Positions 33,736-42,952 of a stretch of 64,000 bases of DNA are shown here, piece by piece. Source of the stretch: Kitasatospora purpeofusca (lineage in GTDB: Bacteria > Actinomycetota > Actinomycetes > Streptomycetales > Streptomycetaceae); NCBI RefSeq assembly GCF_000718025.1, contig NZ_JODS01000018.1:124001-188000 (forward strand), written 5' to 3'. The notes beneath the pieces are model-generated. The model ran no database searches and was not told the DNA's origin. It worked only from the letters and a program-made list of their open reading frames with translations. How positions within the stretch are numbered: the stretch's first letter is position 1; each line of letters starts with the position of its first letter. The translations under genes and the position numbers were made by a program.

Positions 33736-34932
33736 ATGGTCAACCGCACCGCGCCCGAACCGCGCACCCTCGCTCCCGGCGCCGTCTTCGACTGGCTCGA
33801 CGAGACCGCGGAGCAGCGGGCGGCGGCCGGGCTCACCAGGACGCTGCGCAGCCGGCCCGCCGACGACCCGGTGCTGGACCTCGCGGGGAACGACTACCTC
33901 GGGCTGACCCGCCACCCCGCCGTCACCGGGGCCGCCGCCGAGGCCGCGCTGCGCTGGGGCGCCGGTGCCACCGGCTCCCGGCTGGTGACCGGGACCACCG
34001 CGCTGCACACCGAGCTGGAGCAGGAGCTCGCCGACTTCTGCGGGGCCGAGGCCGCGCTCGTCTTCTCCTCCGGCTACACCGCGAACCTGGCCGCGCTCAC
34101 CGCGCTCACCGACCCGGACACCCTGATCGTGTCCGACGCCTACAACCACGCCTCGCTGATCGACGGCTGCCGCCTCGCCCGGGCGGACGTCCACCGGGCC
34201 CCGCACAGCGATCCGGGCGCCGTCGCCGGGATCCTCGCCGGGCGGGAGCGGCCCCGGGCGCTGGTGGTCACCGACTCGGTCTTCTCGGTCGACGGCAACG
34301 CCGCCCCGCTCGCCGAACTCGCCGACGTCACCCGGAGGTTCGGTGCCGCGCTGCTCGTCGACGACGCGCACGGCCTGGGCGTCCTCGGCCCCGGCGGCAG
34401 CGGTGCCCCGGCCGCCGCCGGTCTCGCCGGTGCGCCCGACCTGGTCACCACGGTCACCCTGTCGAAGTCGCTCGGCTCCCAGGGCGGCGCCGTGCTCGGC
34501 CCCCGCCGGGTGGTCCGCCACCTCACCGAGACCGCCCGCACCTTCATCTTCGACACCGGTCTCGCCCCCGCCGCCGCCGGTGCCGCCCTCGGCGCGCTGC
34601 GGCTGCTGCGCGCCGAACCCCACCGCGCCGAGCGCGCCCGGGAGGTGGCCCGCAGCCTGTCCGCCCGCCTCGCCGCCGCCGGCCTGCACGCCTCCGCCCC
34701 CGACGCGGCCGTGGTGTCCGTCCGCGCCCCGGGCCCCGAGGCCGCCGTCGGCTGGGCCGCCGACTGCCGCCGGGCCGGGCTCGCCGTCGGCTGCTTCCGC
34801 CCCCCGTCCGTCCCGGACGGCATCTCGCGGCTGCGGCTGACCGCGCGCGGCGACCTGACGGACGAGCAGATCGCCGAGGCCGTCCGCGTCGTCGCCGCCA
34901 CCGCCCCGGAGGGCGCCCGCGCGGTCGGGTGA
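33736..34932 (+). CDS. bioF: 8-amino-7-oxononanoate synthase
   Basis: Condenses pimeloyl thioester with L-alanine to give KAPA, the step before BioA. A 398-residue alpha-oxoamine synthase: LDLAGNDYLGLTRHPAV, VFSSGYTANLAALTAL, DDAHGLGVLGPGGSG and the PLP-lysine segment TLSKSLGSQGG (Lys near 244). Compared with the Kbl at 44430 it has the shorter N-terminus and the NDYLGL motif of BioF. It is 3.8 kb from bioBAD and on the other strand, so separately transcribed. A -10-like CAGAGT lies before ATG 33736. Confidence 0.92.
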   Translation: MVNRTAPEPRTLAPGAVFDWLDETAEQRAAAGLTRTLRSRPADDPVLDLAGNDYLGLTRHPAVTGAAAEAALRWGAGATGSRLVTGTTALHTELEQELADFCGAEAALVFSSGYTANLAALTALTDPDTLIVSDAYNHASLIDGCRLARADVHRAPHSDPGAVAGILAGRERPRALVVTDSVFSVDGNAAPLAELADVTRRFGAALLVDDAHGLGVLGPGGSGAPAAAGLAGAPDLVTTVTLSKSLGSQGGAVLGPRRVVRHLTETARTFIFDTGLAPAAAGAALGALRLLRAEPHRAERAREVARSLSARLAAAGLHASAPDAAVVSVRAPGPEAAVGWAADCRRAGLAVGCFRPPSVPDGISRLRLTARGDLTDEQIAEAVRVVAATAPEGARAVG

Positions 34933-35042
34933 CGCCCCGGCCCGGACGGGGACGAACAACTCGCTTGTGGCAAAAGGCTGCTGACGGTGCGTCGGGCTGC
35001 CATCATGGGCGCGTCGGACGGCCGGTGACGGAGGCGGGGATC

Positions 35043-35645
35043 ATGAGCGAGCAGATCGTCACGGCCCTGCTGTCCGGGCTCGTTGCCCTGGTGGTGGCCG
35101 CCGTCGGGGCGGCACTGACCCTCGCGCAGCAGCGGCGGGAACGGGCCGGGTGGCTGACCGACCTCAAGTCCGGCTGGGCACTGGATCTTCACAAGGTCAG
35201 GCTGGAGTCCTACCCGGAGGCCTTCCGGATCCTGGGCGGGCTGTCGCACGCCGCCGGTTCCCCGCTCACCCCGGAGGCGGCGGGGCGGGTGGCGGCGGCG
35301 CTCAACGGCTGGTTCTACGGGCCGGGCGGCATGTGCGCGACCGCCACCGCCCGGGGCGCCGTCCTCGGCCTGCGGCACTGCTGCCGGACCTGGGAGCGGG
35401 AGGGCGGTCGGCGTCCCGAGGAGCTCTACGGGTGGCGAGACCTGGCGGTGGCGGCCCTCCGCCGGGACCTCGACCTGTCCGGCCTGGAGTCGTACGACTT
35501 CCAGCCGGGTTCCACGATCCTGTCGGACCTCCGGCGGGAGCTCAAGGACGCGGAGAACCACCGCCCGTCGCCCTCGACGGGCGGCGGACCCGGGATCGCC
35601 GGGCGTCCCGGTCCGTCCCCCCGCCGAGGCCCGTCCGCCCGCTGA
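35043..35645 (+). CDS. Unknown membrane-anchored protein
   Basis: A 200-residue protein with one N-terminal membrane helix (IVTALLSGLVALVVAAVGAALTLA) followed by QQRRERAGWLTDLKSGW, then a soluble helical domain (SYPEAFRILGGLSHA, GWFYGPGGMCATATARG) and a Pro/Arg-rich tail. The topology suggests a cytoplasmic domain just below the membrane. Similar short proteins are common in streptomycetes with no assigned role. Confidence 0.65.
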   Translation: MSEQIVTALLSGLVALVVAAVGAALTLAQQRRERAGWLTDLKSGWALDLHKVRLESYPEAFRILGGLSHAAGSPLTPEAAGRVAAALNGWFYGPGGMCATATARGAVLGLRHCCRTWEREGGRRPEELYGWRDLAVAALRRDLDLSGLESYDFQPGSTILSDLRRELKDAENHRPSPSTGGGPGIAGRPGPSPRRGPSAR

Positions 35646-35656
35646 GGGAGGCCCCG

Positions 35657-36589
35657 CTACAGCCCCGCCAGCTCCCGCAGGAACACCGTGCCGGCGTCCC
35701 CACGGCCGGCGGCGACGCGCGGGGCGGCGATCAGGACGGCCGCCGCCCGGCACCAGGCGAGGACGCGGTCGGCGTCCGCGCCCGCGACCAGGTCGGTCAG
35801 CTCCGAGATCCGGTCGGACAGCGCCGCCCGGTCGGCCACGCCTTCGAGGGCCCAGTCGACCAGGTCGAAGTCCGGGTCGCCCAGGCAGGCGCGCGGGTCG
35901 ATCGCCACCGGACCGGCCGGGCCGAGCAGCGCGTTGGCCGGGTGCAGGTCGCCGTGGACCAGCCCGAGCGGGGCGCCGTCGCCGGTCAGCTCGCGGGTCA
36001 GGGCCCGGGCGTCCGCCGTCGACACACCGGGGGCCCGCCGCTCGGTGAGGTCGAACAGGAAGTCCAGCCGCTCCGCCAGGGACGGGAGGGCGGCACGGGA
36101 CGGCGCGGGCACCGAGCGCAGCCCGGTCAGCATCCCCGCCACCTCCGCCGGCCGCCAACCGCGCTCGCGCAGCGTCGTCCCCGGCCGGACGTCCGCCAGC
36201 AGCAGCGCCCCGGCCCCGACGTCCTCCGCCAGCAGCCCCACCACCGAGGGCACCTCCCGCCACGCGGTCAGCGCCACCGCCTCCTGCCGGGCCACCTCGG
36301 TGTCCGGCGTCAGCTTGAGCCACACCACGGCACCGTCGGCCGGCCGCTCGCAGCGGAACACCCGCGACGTGCCGCCCCCGCCGGCCGCCCGCACCGCCAG
36401 GCCCCAGCGCCCGGCCAGCTCGTCCACCAGCCGCGGCAGCTGTGCGCACCACTCCCGGGCGCCGGGCCCGAAGCGGGTCACCAGCCGGGCCCGCACCTCC
36501 TCGGGGACGGCGGCGAGGTCGGCTAGGGCGGCGAAGCCGGCCGTTCCGGAGGCGACGTCGGCCGTCCCGGCGGTGCGGTCGGCGGTCAC
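35657..36589 (-). CDS. Aminoglycoside-phosphotransferase-like kinase (APH fold)
   Basis: A 310-residue protein with the APH/choline-kinase catalytic loop LVHGDLHPANALL and the metal-binding IDPRACLGDPDFDLVDW. The N-lobe TSRVFRCERPADGAVVWLKLT has the ATP-lysine. This is closest to streptomycin 6-phosphotransferase-like (APH(6)) proteins, but housekeeping relatives without resistance are common. GTG 36589 overlaps the upstream GNAT stop as GTGA, so the pair is co-translated. Confidence 0.82.
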   Translation of the reverse strand: MTADRTAGTADVASGTAGFAALADLAAVPEEVRARLVTRFGPGAREWCAQLPRLVDELAGRWGLAVRAAGGGGTSRVFRCERPADGAVVWLKLTPDTEVARQEAVALTAWREVPSVVGLLAEDVGAGALLLADVRPGTTLRERGWRPAEVAGMLTGLRSVPAPSRAALPSLAERLDFLFDLTERRAPGVSTADARALTRELTGDGAPLGLVHGDLHPANALLGPAGPVAIDPRACLGDPDFDLVDWALEGVADRAALSDRISELTDLVAGADADRVLAWCRAAAVLIAAPRVAAGRGDAGTVFLRELAGL

Positions 36590-37242
36590 GGCCGCCCCAC
36601 CACCAGCAGCGTCTCCGCGCCCACCGGCCGGTAGCCGGCGGCCTGGAAGGCCCGCACGCTGGTCGCGTTGCCCGGCGCCTGCTGCGACCAGACCACAGCA
36701 CCGTCCGGGACCAGGTGCCGGGCCGCCAGCGCCAGCGCCCGACCCAGGCCCCGGCCCCGGGCCGCCGCACCGACCTCGATCGCACACTCCCAGCGCCCGG
36801 CGACGCCGCGCCCCAGCACCAGGACCCCGTTCCCGCCCTCGGCCTCGAACACCCGCACGTCGTCGCGGTAGCGCAGCGCCCGCACCACCCGGGGATGCTC
36901 CCGGTCCTCGACCGGGGCGAGCGGCAGCGGCGGCTCGCCGGGCAGGCGGTCGGCCACCGTCAGCAGGTCGATGTTGCCGTTCTCCCGTCCGGTGCGGCGG
37001 GCGAACGCGCTCAGGAACGGCGGGCACAGCGGCGCGGCCAGCGGGTCGCTCGGCGTGGCCGCCAGCGTCGCCCGCACCCAGTCCGGGTCCTCGTCGGTGA
37101 ACACCACTGCGTGCGCGGAGAAAGACAGCACCCCCGCCTCGCGCGGCGACGGCTGCGGCACCACCGTCACCGACCCGTCCGACGGCGGGAACACCCCGCT
37201 CCCCGCGTCCGCCAGAATCTCCCGCAGCCCCCGTGCAGCCAT
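36586..37242 (-). CDS. GNAT-family N-acetyltransferase
   Basis: A 218-residue protein whose C-terminal half carries the acetyl-CoA motif VGAAARGRGLGRALALAARHLV and the closing ATSVRAFQAAGYRPVGAE. The N-terminal half (VLSFSAHAVVFTDEDPDW, PPFLSAFARRTGR) is a separate domain seen in some streptomycete GNAT proteins. Coupled to the APH-like kinase downstream. The acceptor is unknown. Confidence 0.82.
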   Translation of the reverse strand: MAARGLREILADAGSGVFPPSDGSVTVVPQPSPREAGVLSFSAHAVVFTDEDPDWVRATLAATPSDPLAAPLCPPFLSAFARRTGRENGNIDLLTVADRLPGEPPLPLAPVEDREHPRVVRALRYRDDVRVFEAEGGNGVLVLGRGVAGRWECAIEVGAAARGRGLGRALALAARHLVPDGAVVWSQQAPGNATSVRAFQAAGYRPVGAETLLVVGRP

Positions 37243-37254
37243 CGTTCCCCGCCC

Positions 37255-37306
37255 CTTGGTGATCCTCTTGGTGATCTTCGTGGGCGATCAGCCTACGTGA
37301 TCACGT
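37255..37306. promoter_or_regulatory. Direct repeat and 12-bp palindrome upstream of GNAT gene
   Basis: Two CTTGGTGATC-like direct repeats (about 37255-37277) precede the perfect palindrome ACGTGATCACGT at 37295-37306. The palindrome lies 53 bases upstream of the GNAT start and 43 bases from the polymerase stop. It looks like a protein-binding site for the GNAT-kinase operon. The regulator is unknown. Confidence 0.45.
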
Positions 37307-37348
37307 CACACCCGGAGCGGGGTGCTCCCACGGGGCCGGGTCCTGCGC

Positions 37349-38359
37349 TCAGGTCTTCTTCCGGGCCCGGCTCGGCTGCACCCGGGTCGGCTCGCCCGCC
37401 GCCTTCGGATGGTCCGGCGGATACGGCAGCTCGCCGTGCGCGCCGTCCGCGACCTGCCGCTCGTACAGCTCCAGCAGCGCCTCCAGCCGGAACGCCTCGT
37501 CCTGCATGCCCGCGTGCGGATCGCCCACCTCCGCGAACCTGGCGGGCACCGTCCGCAGGTCGAAGTCCTCCGGCAGCGCGTCGTCCAGCTCCTCCCACAG
37601 CAGCGGCGTCGACGCCGTCGCCCGGGGCCGGGCCCGCAGCGAGTAGGCGGAGGCGATCGTCCGGTCCCGCGCCATCTGGTTGTAGTCGACGAAGATCCGC
37701 TCCCCGCGCTCCTCCTTCCACCACGCCGTGGTCACCCGCCCCGGCAGCCGCCGCTCCAGCTCCCGGCCCAGCGCGATCACCGCGTGCCGCCCGTCGGTGA
37801 ACGTCCACTCCGGCACCAGCGGCACGTACACGTGCACCCCGCGCCCGCCCGAGGTCTTCGGCCACCCCCGCAGCCCGTGCTCCTCCAGGACGGCCCGCAG
37901 CTCGTGCGCGACCCGCACCGAGTCCCGGAAGTCCGTGCCCGGCTGCGGGTCCAGGTCGATCCGCAGCTCGTCCACATGGTCGGTGTCCGAGCGGCGCACC
38001 GGCCACGGGTGGAAGGTCAGACAGCCGAGGTTCGCCGCCCACAGCACCGCCGCCGGCTCGGTCGGACAGATCTCGTCCGCCGACCGCCCGCTCGGGAAGG
38101 CGATCCGCGCGGTCGGCAGCCAGTCGGGCAGGCCCTTCGGGGCCCGCTTCTGGTAGAAGAACTCGCCCTCCACCCCGTCCGGGAACCGCTGCAGCGTGGT
38201 CGGCCGGTCCCGCAGCCCGCGCAGCACCCCGTCCGCGACCGCGAGGTAGTACTCGGCGACGTCCAGCTTGGTGAAGCCGCGCTCCGGGAAGTACACCTTG
38301 TCGGGGTTCGAGAGCCGGACGGTGCGTCCGGCGACGTCCAGTTCCACGGCAGAGCCCAT
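37349..38359 (-). CDS. LigD-type NHEJ polymerase/primase domain protein
   Basis: A 336-residue stand-alone polymerase domain of bacterial non-homologous end joining. Recognisable are LSNPDKVYFPERGFTKLDVAEYY, RFPDGVEGEFFYQKRAP, the metal-binding DLDPQPG (DxD) with the following second Asp in IFVDYNQ, and SGGRGVHVYVPL. It adds nucleotides at broken ends before ligation. The polypeptide lacks ligase and nuclease domains, which fits the split LigD of actinomycetes. Divergent from the ligase gene at 38498. No Ku gene is in the window. Confidence 0.92.
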   Translation of the reverse strand: MGSAVELDVAGRTVRLSNPDKVYFPERGFTKLDVAEYYLAVADGVLRGLRDRPTTLQRFPDGVEGEFFYQKRAPKGLPDWLPTARIAFPSGRSADEICPTEPAAVLWAANLGCLTFHPWPVRRSDTDHVDELRIDLDPQPGTDFRDSVRVAHELRAVLEEHGLRGWPKTSGGRGVHVYVPLVPEWTFTDGRHAVIALGRELERRLPGRVTTAWWKEERGERIFVDYNQMARDRTIASAYSLRARPRATASTPLLWEELDDALPEDFDLRTVPARFAEVGDPHAGMQDEAFRLEALLELYERQVADGAHGELPYPPDHPKAAGEPTRVQPSRARKKT

Positions 38360-38497
38360 GCCACTCACGCTAAGCGCGCGCCGCCCGACGCGCCTGTCCT
38401 GACCTGGGCGCGCGTACCTACCTGGGTGCTCGTGAGGCCCGCGTGCCGCCCGCGCGCCGCCGCGCGTGCGGACCGCGTCGGCGCGAGGATCGGAAGC

Positions 38498-39559
38498 ATG
38501 GACCTGCCCGTGATGCCGCCCGTCGCCCCGATGCTCGCCAAGTCCGTCGCGAAGATCCCGCCCGGCATGCAGTACGAGGCCAAATGGGACGGCTTCCGCG
38601 CCATCGTCTTCCGCGACGGCGACGAGATCGAGATCGGCAGCCGCACCGGCAAACCCCTCACCCGCTACTTCCCCGAACTCGTCACGGCCCTGCGCCGCGA
38701 AACACCCCCGCGCTGCGTCCTCGACGGCGAGGTGGTCATCGCCCGCGACGGCCGGCTGCGCTTCGAGGAACTCCTCGAACGCATCCACCCCGCCGCCAGC
38801 CGGGTCGAACTGCTCGCCGAACGCACCCCCGCCTCCTTCGTCGCCTTCGACCTGCTCGCCCTCGGCGACGAATCCCTCCTCGACCGGCCGCTCGCGGCCC
38901 GCCGCGCCGCCCTCGAAACGGCCCTCGCCGACGCCGCCGACCCCGTCTTCACCGCCCCCGCCGCGACCGACCGCGACCTCGCCGAGACCTGGTTCGCCCA
39001 GTACGAGGGCGCCGGACTGGACGGCATCGTCGCCAAACCCCTCGACCAGCCCTACCGGCCCGGCGAACGCACCATGTACAAGATCAAGCACGAGCGCACC
39101 GCCGACTGCGTGGTCGCCGGCTACCGCGAGCACAAGAGCGGACCCGTCGTCGGCTCCCTGCTGCTCGGGATCCACGACGCCGAGGGCCGCCTCCAGCACG
39201 TCGGCGTCTGCGCCGCCTTCAGCATGGCCCGCCGCAGCGAACTCGCCGAGGAACTCGCGCCGTTGCGCACCACCGACCTCGCCGGCCACCCCTGGGGCGC
39301 CTGGGCCGACGAGGCCGCCCACGCCGACGCCAGACTCCCCGGGGCCCAGAGCCGCTGGACCGGGAAGAAGGACCTCTCCTGGGTGCCGCTGCGCCCCGAA
39401 CGCGTCGTCGAGGTCGCCTACGACCACATGGAGGGCACCCGCTTCCGGCACACCGCGCAGTTCCGGCGCTGGCGCCCGGACCGGGCGCCGGAGAGCTGCA
39501 CGTACGAGCAGTTGGAGGAGCCGGTCTCCTACGACCTGGCGCGGGTGCTCGGGGGCTGA
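38498..39559 (+). CDS. ATP-dependent DNA ligase (LigD/LigC-type ligase domain)
   Basis: A 353-residue ligase with nucleotidyltransferase motif I EAKWDGFRA (adenylated Lys29), SRTGKPLTRYFPEL, VLDGEVV (motif III) and the motif V region MYKIKHERTADCVVAGY, followed by an OB-fold ending in VVEVAYDHMEGTRFRH. It seals strand breaks in end joining, probably with the divergent polymerase protein. The 138-base shared upstream region suggests coordinated expression. Confidence 0.93.
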   Translation: MDLPVMPPVAPMLAKSVAKIPPGMQYEAKWDGFRAIVFRDGDEIEIGSRTGKPLTRYFPELVTALRRETPPRCVLDGEVVIARDGRLRFEELLERIHPAASRVELLAERTPASFVAFDLLALGDESLLDRPLAARRAALETALADAADPVFTAPAATDRDLAETWFAQYEGAGLDGIVAKPLDQPYRPGERTMYKIKHERTADCVVAGYREHKSGPVVGSLLLGIHDAEGRLQHVGVCAAFSMARRSELAEELAPLRTTDLAGHPWGAWADEAAHADARLPGAQSRWTGKKDLSWVPLRPERVVEVAYDHMEGTRFRHTAQFRRWRPDRAPESCTYEQLEEPVSYDLARVLGG

Positions 39560-39582
39560 CCGCCTCTTGGCACCCGCGCCGG

Positions 39583-39652
39583 GTCACGCACCCGTGCCGG
39601 GTCACGCCCGCCCGGTCACGCCCGCCCGGTCACGCCCGCCAGGTCACGCTGT
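39583..39652. repeat. 14-bp tandem repeats after the ligase gene
   Basis: Units containing GGTCACGCCCGCCC repeat about three times between 39611 and 39652, preceded by two longer GCCGGGTCACGC variants. The repeat ends at the stop of the convergent serine hydrolase. It does not fold into a strong hairpin. Confidence 0.7.
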
Positions 39653-41125
39653 CGAAGGCACCGGCGGCGTCACCGAGGTCGACACCGACGCGTCCGCCGT
39701 CGCCGAGGGCTCGTCCCCGCCCGCCGGGGCCGCCGGCAGGTCGTAGACGTTCCCCGGCGAGACGACCTCCGTGATCGCCTTCGCGAACAGCGTCGACGGC
39801 GCCGACCCCTTGTACGTGATGTCGGTGTTCAGCAGCACCACCAACGAGGCCTGCGCGGACGGCAGATACACCACCACCGTCTGGTAGCCCGGCAGCGAGC
39901 CGTTGTGCCCGATCCACCCGTGGTTGTAGAACACCCCCAGCCCGTACCAGGTGTCCGGCACCGCCGAGGGCTGCGGCTGGAGCCGCTGCGCCTGCGTCTG
40001 CGGAGTCAGCAGCGTGCCGGTGGCCAGCACCTTGGCCCACTTCTTCATGTCCGCCTGGTCCGAGATCATCGCCCCCGCCGCCCAACCCCAGGACGGATTC
40101 CAGTCGGTGGCGTCCGCGATCGTCCCGTCCGCGGTCTGGTTGGTGTAACCCTGGGAGTGCGGCTGCGGGAACGCGTTCGTGGTCGGGAACACCGTCCGGC
40201 CCAGGTCCGCCGGGTCGAACACCTCCTTCTTCAGGAACTCGCCGAGCGGCTGCCCGCCCAGCTTCTCGATCACCTTCCCGATCAGCACCGTGTTGGTGTT
40301 GGAGTAGTCGAACTCCGCCCCCGGGGCGAAGTTCACCGGGTGCTTGAACGCGTACGCGAGCAACTGGTCCGGCGTGAACGAGCGTTGCGGGTCCGCCTGG
40401 AGCGCCGCCACGAAGTCCTCGTCCTGGGTGTACGAGAACAGGCCGCTGCGCATGTCGGACAGCTGGCGCAGGGTGATCGTGTCACCGTTCGGCACGCCCG
40501 AGACGTACTTGCCGATCGGGTCGTCCAGCCCCGCCTTGCCCTGGTCCACCAGCCGCAGCAGACCGGTGACGGTGAAGGTCTTCGTCTCGCTGCCGATCCG
40601 CATGTTCAGCCCGGTCACCATCGCCGTGCCCGCGACCTTGTCGGAGACACCGAAGGCCTTCAGGTACTCGCCCTGCGGCGTCGACAGGTTGACGATCACC
40701 CCCGGCACCGAGGCCTCCGTCAGCACCCGCTGCACCGCGGTGTCCAGCCGGGCCGTCACGTCCGGCGTCAACGGCAGCGCGGTCGGGCCCGCGGAGCCGC
40801 CCGAGGACGTGGTGGGAGTGGTCGGGGAGGGGCTGAGCAGCGTCGCGCTCGCGCTCGGGCCCGAAGCCGAGGCCGAGGGGCTGAGCGCCGCCGGGACGGC
40901 CGTCACCGCCCCGGCCGCGGGGGAGCCGGCGGAGGAGCCGCCCGAACAGCCGGCCGAGGCCAGCAGCCCGGCCAGCGCCAGCGCGACTGCCGCCGGGGCG
41001 GGCCGGGCCGAGGCCGCCCGGGCCGTAGCCGCGCGGGTCGTACCCGGTCGGGCCGCGGCCGGGCGGCGCGGGGTCGTGGCTCGGGCCGTCGTCACACGAT
41101 TCGGCACGCGGTCGTGATTCGTCAT
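39644..41125 (-). CDS. Secreted lipoprotein serine hydrolase (beta-lactamase/DD-peptidase-like)
   Basis: A 493-residue protein from ATG 41125. A long Arg/Ala-rich n-region leads to a hydrophobic stretch and lipobox LLASAGC (Cys60), so the mature protein should be a cell-surface lipoprotein. After a Ser/Pro-rich linker comes a class C beta-lactamase-like domain with SETK (SxxK nucleophile), YSN in FDYSNTNTV, and HNG in IGHNGSLPG. Substrates could be peptidoglycan stem peptides or esters; true beta-lactamase activity is less likely. Confidence 0.9.
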   Translation of the reverse strand: MTNHDRVPNRVTTARATTPRRPAAARPGTTRAATARAASARPAPAAVALALAGLLASAGCSGGSSAGSPAAGAVTAVPAALSPSASASGPSASATLLSPSPTTPTTSSGGSAGPTALPLTPDVTARLDTAVQRVLTEASVPGVIVNLSTPQGEYLKAFGVSDKVAGTAMVTGLNMRIGSETKTFTVTGLLRLVDQGKAGLDDPIGKYVSGVPNGDTITLRQLSDMRSGLFSYTQDEDFVAALQADPQRSFTPDQLLAYAFKHPVNFAPGAEFDYSNTNTVLIGKVIEKLGGQPLGEFLKKEVFDPADLGRTVFPTTNAFPQPHSQGYTNQTADGTIADATDWNPSWGWAAGAMISDQADMKKWAKVLATGTLLTPQTQAQRLQPQPSAVPDTWYGLGVFYNHGWIGHNGSLPGYQTVVVYLPSAQASLVVLLNTDITYKGSAPSTLFAKAITEVVSPGNVYDLPAAPAGGDEPSATADASVSTSVTPPVPSTA

Positions 41126-41381
41126 CGTCGAGGCGCCTCTCTGGGCAGGACGGACCCGGAGCACCGCTCCACGGGCCCGCAAGGGGGAGCGATCGCCACC
41201 GTATGCGCCGCTCAACGCCACCGCGCGCCCTGCGGCCACCCGCTGGCCCGAACGGACCCACCCGTCAGCCACCCGGCCCGGCCCCGGTCGCGCCACCACC
41301 GGATCGGCCCGCACCATATCCGCCCCCTACCGGCCGCCGCGTAAGGTGCCCACCGCCCGACCGACGGAGGGGAACACCGAG

Positions 41382-42299
41382 GTGCTGCTGCACTGCGAAG
41401 CCGTAGGCAAACGCTACGGACGGGGCCGCTGGATCCTGCGCGACGTCGACCTGGACCTCGCACCCGGCGACGTGCTCGCCGTCGTCGGCGCCAACGGCTC
41501 CGGCAAGTCCACCCTGCTACGGATCCTGGCCGGCCTCACCCGCCCCACCGCCGGCCGCCGCACCGGAACGGCCACCGCCCAGGGGGCCTCCGTCGGCTAT
41601 GTCCCCGACCGCTTCACCGCCCACGAACGCCTCACCGCCATGGCCTACCTCACCCACCTCGGACGCATCCGCGGCCTGCCCACCGCCACCGCCCGGGACC
41701 GCGCCGGCCGACTGCTGGACCGCCTCGCCCTCGCCGGCGGCCCGGACGCCCCGCTGCGCACCCTCTCCAAGGGCAACGCCCAGAAGGTCGCGCTCGCGCA
41801 GGCCCTGCTCGTGCCGCCCGACCTGCTCGTCCTCGACGAACCGTGGTCCGGCCTCGACGCCTCCGCCCACACCGCGCTCGCCGGGATCCTCGCCGAGACG
41901 GCCGCCGCCGGCGGGGCGGTGGTGTTCACCGACCACCGCGAGGCCCTCGCCCGGACGCACGCCACCGCCGTGCACACCGTCGCCGACGGACGGGTCACCC
42001 GCCGCGCCGACCCCGGCCCGGGCGCGCCCGTGGTGGTTGTCCTCACCCGCCGGGGCGGCCCCGACCTCCCCGGTGTTCTCGACCTTCCCGGCTTTCTCGA
42101 CCTTCCAGGTGTCCTCGCCGTCGAGCGCCACGGGGCCGAACTCCACCTGCGGGTCGACCGGTCGAGGACCGACGCCGTCCTGCTCGCCGCACTCCGCGAC
42201 GACTGGTCCGTGCAAGCCGTCACCCGGCCCGCGCCCGAACCGGCCCCCGCTGCGGCCGAACCGGCGCCCGCACCCACCCCGAGGACCACCGCCCGATGA
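41382..42299 (+). CDS. ABC transporter ATP-binding protein
   Basis: A 305-residue ATPase with Walker A GANGSGKST, signature LSKGNAQKVALAQALL, Walker B LLVLDEPWSGLD and switch His in FTDHRE. After residue 215 there is an extension with LPGVLDLPGFLDLPGVL-type repeats and a domain like the DUF4162-type tails of antibiotic/lipid exporters. GTG 41382 with GGAGGGG 9 bases upstream is preferred over GTG 41346. Exports or moves an unknown substrate with the permease that follows (overlap ATGA). Confidence 0.9.
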   Translation: MLLHCEAVGKRYGRGRWILRDVDLDLAPGDVLAVVGANGSGKSTLLRILAGLTRPTAGRRTGTATAQGASVGYVPDRFTAHERLTAMAYLTHLGRIRGLPTATARDRAGRLLDRLALAGGPDAPLRTLSKGNAQKVALAQALLVPPDLLVLDEPWSGLDASAHTALAGILAETAAAGGAVVFTDHREALARTHATAVHTVADGRVTRRADPGPGAPVVVVLTRRGGPDLPGVLDLPGFLDLPGVLAVERHGAELHLRVDRSRTDAVLLAALRDDWSVQAVTRPAPEPAPAAAEPAPAPTPRTTAR

Positions 42300-42952
42300 C
42301 CGCCCTCGTCCGCTACCGGCTCACCACCCTGCTGCTCTCCCAGCGCTACCTCGCCCCGCTGCTCCTGTTCGCCGCCCTCGTCACCGTGCTCACCAGCAAC
42401 GACACCGGCCCGCTCACCGCCGCCCACGCTGCCTCCGGCCTGGCGATGCTGCTCGCCGCGACCTGGCTCACCATGGCGCTGGCCGGGCTCGACGACCCGC
42501 CCCACCGGGCCGTGCTGACGGCCGCCACCGGCGGACACCGGCGCCTGACCACCGGGACCGTCCTCGCCGCGCTGGCGGCCTGCCTGCCCCTCGCCGCCCT
42601 CGGCCTGCTCCTGCCGCTGCTCGTCGGCGACCACAGCCCCACCGCCGCCGACCTGCTCCTGGGCGTCGAGGTCCAGCTCACCTGCGCCTGCACCGGCGCC
42701 GCCGTCGGCCTGCTCACCGCCCGGCCGGTGGTCCGGCGACAGGGGCACGGACTGCTGCTCGCCCTCGCGCTGCTGCTCGTCCTGACCCTCGGCAAGGGCC
42801 TGCCGCCGGTGAACCTCATGCTCACCCGGCTCTCCGGCCACCACCGGTCGGCGGACCTGGTCGGCTCCACCGCGCTGCTGCTCGCGCTCGCCGCCGTTCT
42901 GCTCGGGACCGCGGCGGTGGTCGGGCACGCCGTCGCCGTCCGGCGGGACTGA
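42296..42952 (+). CDS. ABC transporter permease
   Basis: A 218-residue protein with six hydrophobic segments (LAPLLLFAALVTVL, GLAMLLAATWLTMAL, VLAALAACLPLAALGLLLPLLV and others), partner of the preceding ATPase through an ATGA overlap. No substrate-binding protein is encoded, so export is more likely than import. The family is that of small ABC-2-like permeases, too divergent to name a substrate. Confidence 0.8.
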   Translation: MTALVRYRLTTLLLSQRYLAPLLLFAALVTVLTSNDTGPLTAAHAASGLAMLLAATWLTMALAGLDDPPHRAVLTAATGGHRRLTTGTVLAALAACLPLAALGLLLPLLVGDHSPTAADLLLGVEVQLTCACTGAAVGLLTARPVVRRQGHGLLLALALLLVLTLGKGLPPVNLMLTRLSGHHRSADLVGSTALLLALAAVLLGTAAVVGHAVAVRRD